From: Lachnospiraceae bacterium | Lineage (GTDB): Bacteria; Bacillota; Clostridia; Lachnospirales; Lachnospiraceae | Reading direction: 5' to 3' | Length of the DNA stretch: 5,443 nucleotides | NCBI GenBank assembly: GCA_017444545.1 | Contig: JAFSWJ010000128.1 | Span: 1 to 5,443 of the forward strand | Part shown: piece after piece, positions 4,930 to 5,443 of the stretch | Layout of the letters: every line of letters starts with the position of its first letter | Position numbering within the stretch: position 1 is the first letter of the stretch | Program-made: the position numbers and the translations under genes | Notes under the pieces: generated by a model | The model's database searches: none | Seen by the model: the letters and a program-made list of their open reading frames with translations, nothing else | Told to the model about the DNA's origin: nothing

Positions 4930-5443
4930 AAGATCCCATAGCCTCAGTAGTCCGTGACATGAAGCCTTCGGGCATCAGAAAATTTTTTGATATAGTTTCC
5001 GAGATGAAGGATGCCATATCCCTGGGAGTCGGCGAGCCGGATTTTGACACGCCCTGGCATATCAGAGACGAAGGCATCTATTCGCTTGAAAAGGGAAGGA
5101 CCTTTTACACCTCAAACTCCGGTCTGTTGGAGCTTCGCCGCGAGATCTCAAAATACATTGCAAAAAGCACAAATGTGACCTATGCGCCAAAGGAAGAGGT
5201 CCTGATCACCGTCGGCGGCAGCGAAGCCATCGACATGGGACTTCGCGCCCTCATCAATCCCGGAGATGAGGTCATCATACCCCAGCCGAGCTACGTTTCC
5301 TATGAGCCCTGCGCCATTCTGGCGGGAGGAAAACCCGTCATAGTTGAGCTGGAGGAAAAGGACGAGTTCAGGCTCACACCGGAAAAGCTTTCAGGTGCCA
5401 TCAGCGACAGGACCAAGGTTCTGATCCTGCCCTTCCCCAACAA
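4926..5443 (+). CDS. PLP-dependent aminotransferase, class I/II, fold type I (3' partial)
   Basis: The frame is open from the ATG overlapping the Lrp stop to the window edge, giving 172 of an expected 380-400 residues. The N-terminal part has the class I/II aminotransferase pattern: SGIRKFFDIV (15-24), ISLGVGEPDFDTPWHI (31-46, the GEPDF substrate-side motif), YTSNSGLLELRREI (61-74), VGGSEAIDMGLRALINPGDE (96-115, with GGSEA binding the cofactor phosphate), IIPQPSYVSY (117-126) and LPFPN (168-172, the start of the NNPTG motif). The catalytic lysine lies beyond the window. The opening resembles B. subtilis PatA-like transaminases, so an amino acid or aromatic/aspartate-type substrate is likely, but specificity cannot be assigned. 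There is no separate ribosome binding site of note; the ATGA overlap implies coupling to the Lrp gene. Confidence -1.
   Translation, partial: MKDPIASVVRDMKPSGIRKFFDIVSEMKDAISLGVGEPDFDTPWHIRDEGIYSLEKGRTFYTSNSGLLELRREISKYIAKSTNVTYAPKEEVLITVGGSEAIDMGLRALINPGDEVIIPQPSYVSYEPCAILAGGKPVIVELEEKDEFRLTPEKLSGAISDRTKVLILPFPN

Noticed and set aside
1..5443. Mobile elements, phage genes, CRISPR arrays, toxin-antitoxin or defence genes, tRNA or rRNA
   Set aside because: No transposase, integrase, regular spaced repeats, nuclease motifs or RNA-gene signatures were seen on either strand.

Overview
The window looks like chromosomal DNA of a low-to-mid GC Firmicute, most likely a Lachnospiraceae-type clostridium. 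This rests on the protein flavours (MsmK/UgpC-type sugar ATPase, VanW/YoaR-like cell-wall protein, Lrp next to a PatA-like aminotransferase), the strong AGGAGG-type ribosome binding sites and the tight gene packing. I see no phage, insertion sequence, CRISPR, tRNA or rRNA; the content is housekeeping and accessory-metabolic.

Left part (1-1541): the 3' two thirds of a carbohydrate ABC-transporter ATPase ends at a textbook intrinsic terminator (773-800). Next comes about 130 bases of non-coding DNA that folds on paper into two adjacent hairpins (806-894), then a GreA/GreB-family transcript cleavage factor (929-1435). The best terminator for the greA message (1510-1541) lies inside the coding sequence of the convergent gene, so the two transcripts should overlap.

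Middle (1432-2201): a minus-strand gene for a membrane-anchored protein with TPR-like helices and no recognised function. Its stop codon overlaps the greA stop. Its first codons also carry, on the other strand, a good sigma-A-type promoter (2006-2034) firing rightwards. The first reading frame after that promoter is a 37-residue single-span membrane protein (2088-2201).

Right part (2239-5443): a tightly packed plus-strand operon. A secreted VanW-domain protein overlaps by ATGA a stand-alone AIR-synthase-like C-terminal domain that has lost its N-terminal domain and its conserved HDxTEGG-like motif. That gene overlaps by 20 bases an Lrp/AsnC regulator, which overlaps by ATGA a fold-type I PLP aminotransferase cut by the window end. 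The Lrp-aminotransferase pair suggests amino-acid-responsive control of transamination. How the VanW protein, the small membrane protein and the truncated AIRS-like protein fit with that is not clear from sequence.

The items most worth following are the structured intergenic element before greA, the unannotated 37-residue membrane protein, the AIRS-like protein reduced to one domain, and the interleaving of regulatory signals with antisense coding sequence on both ends of the minus-strand gene.
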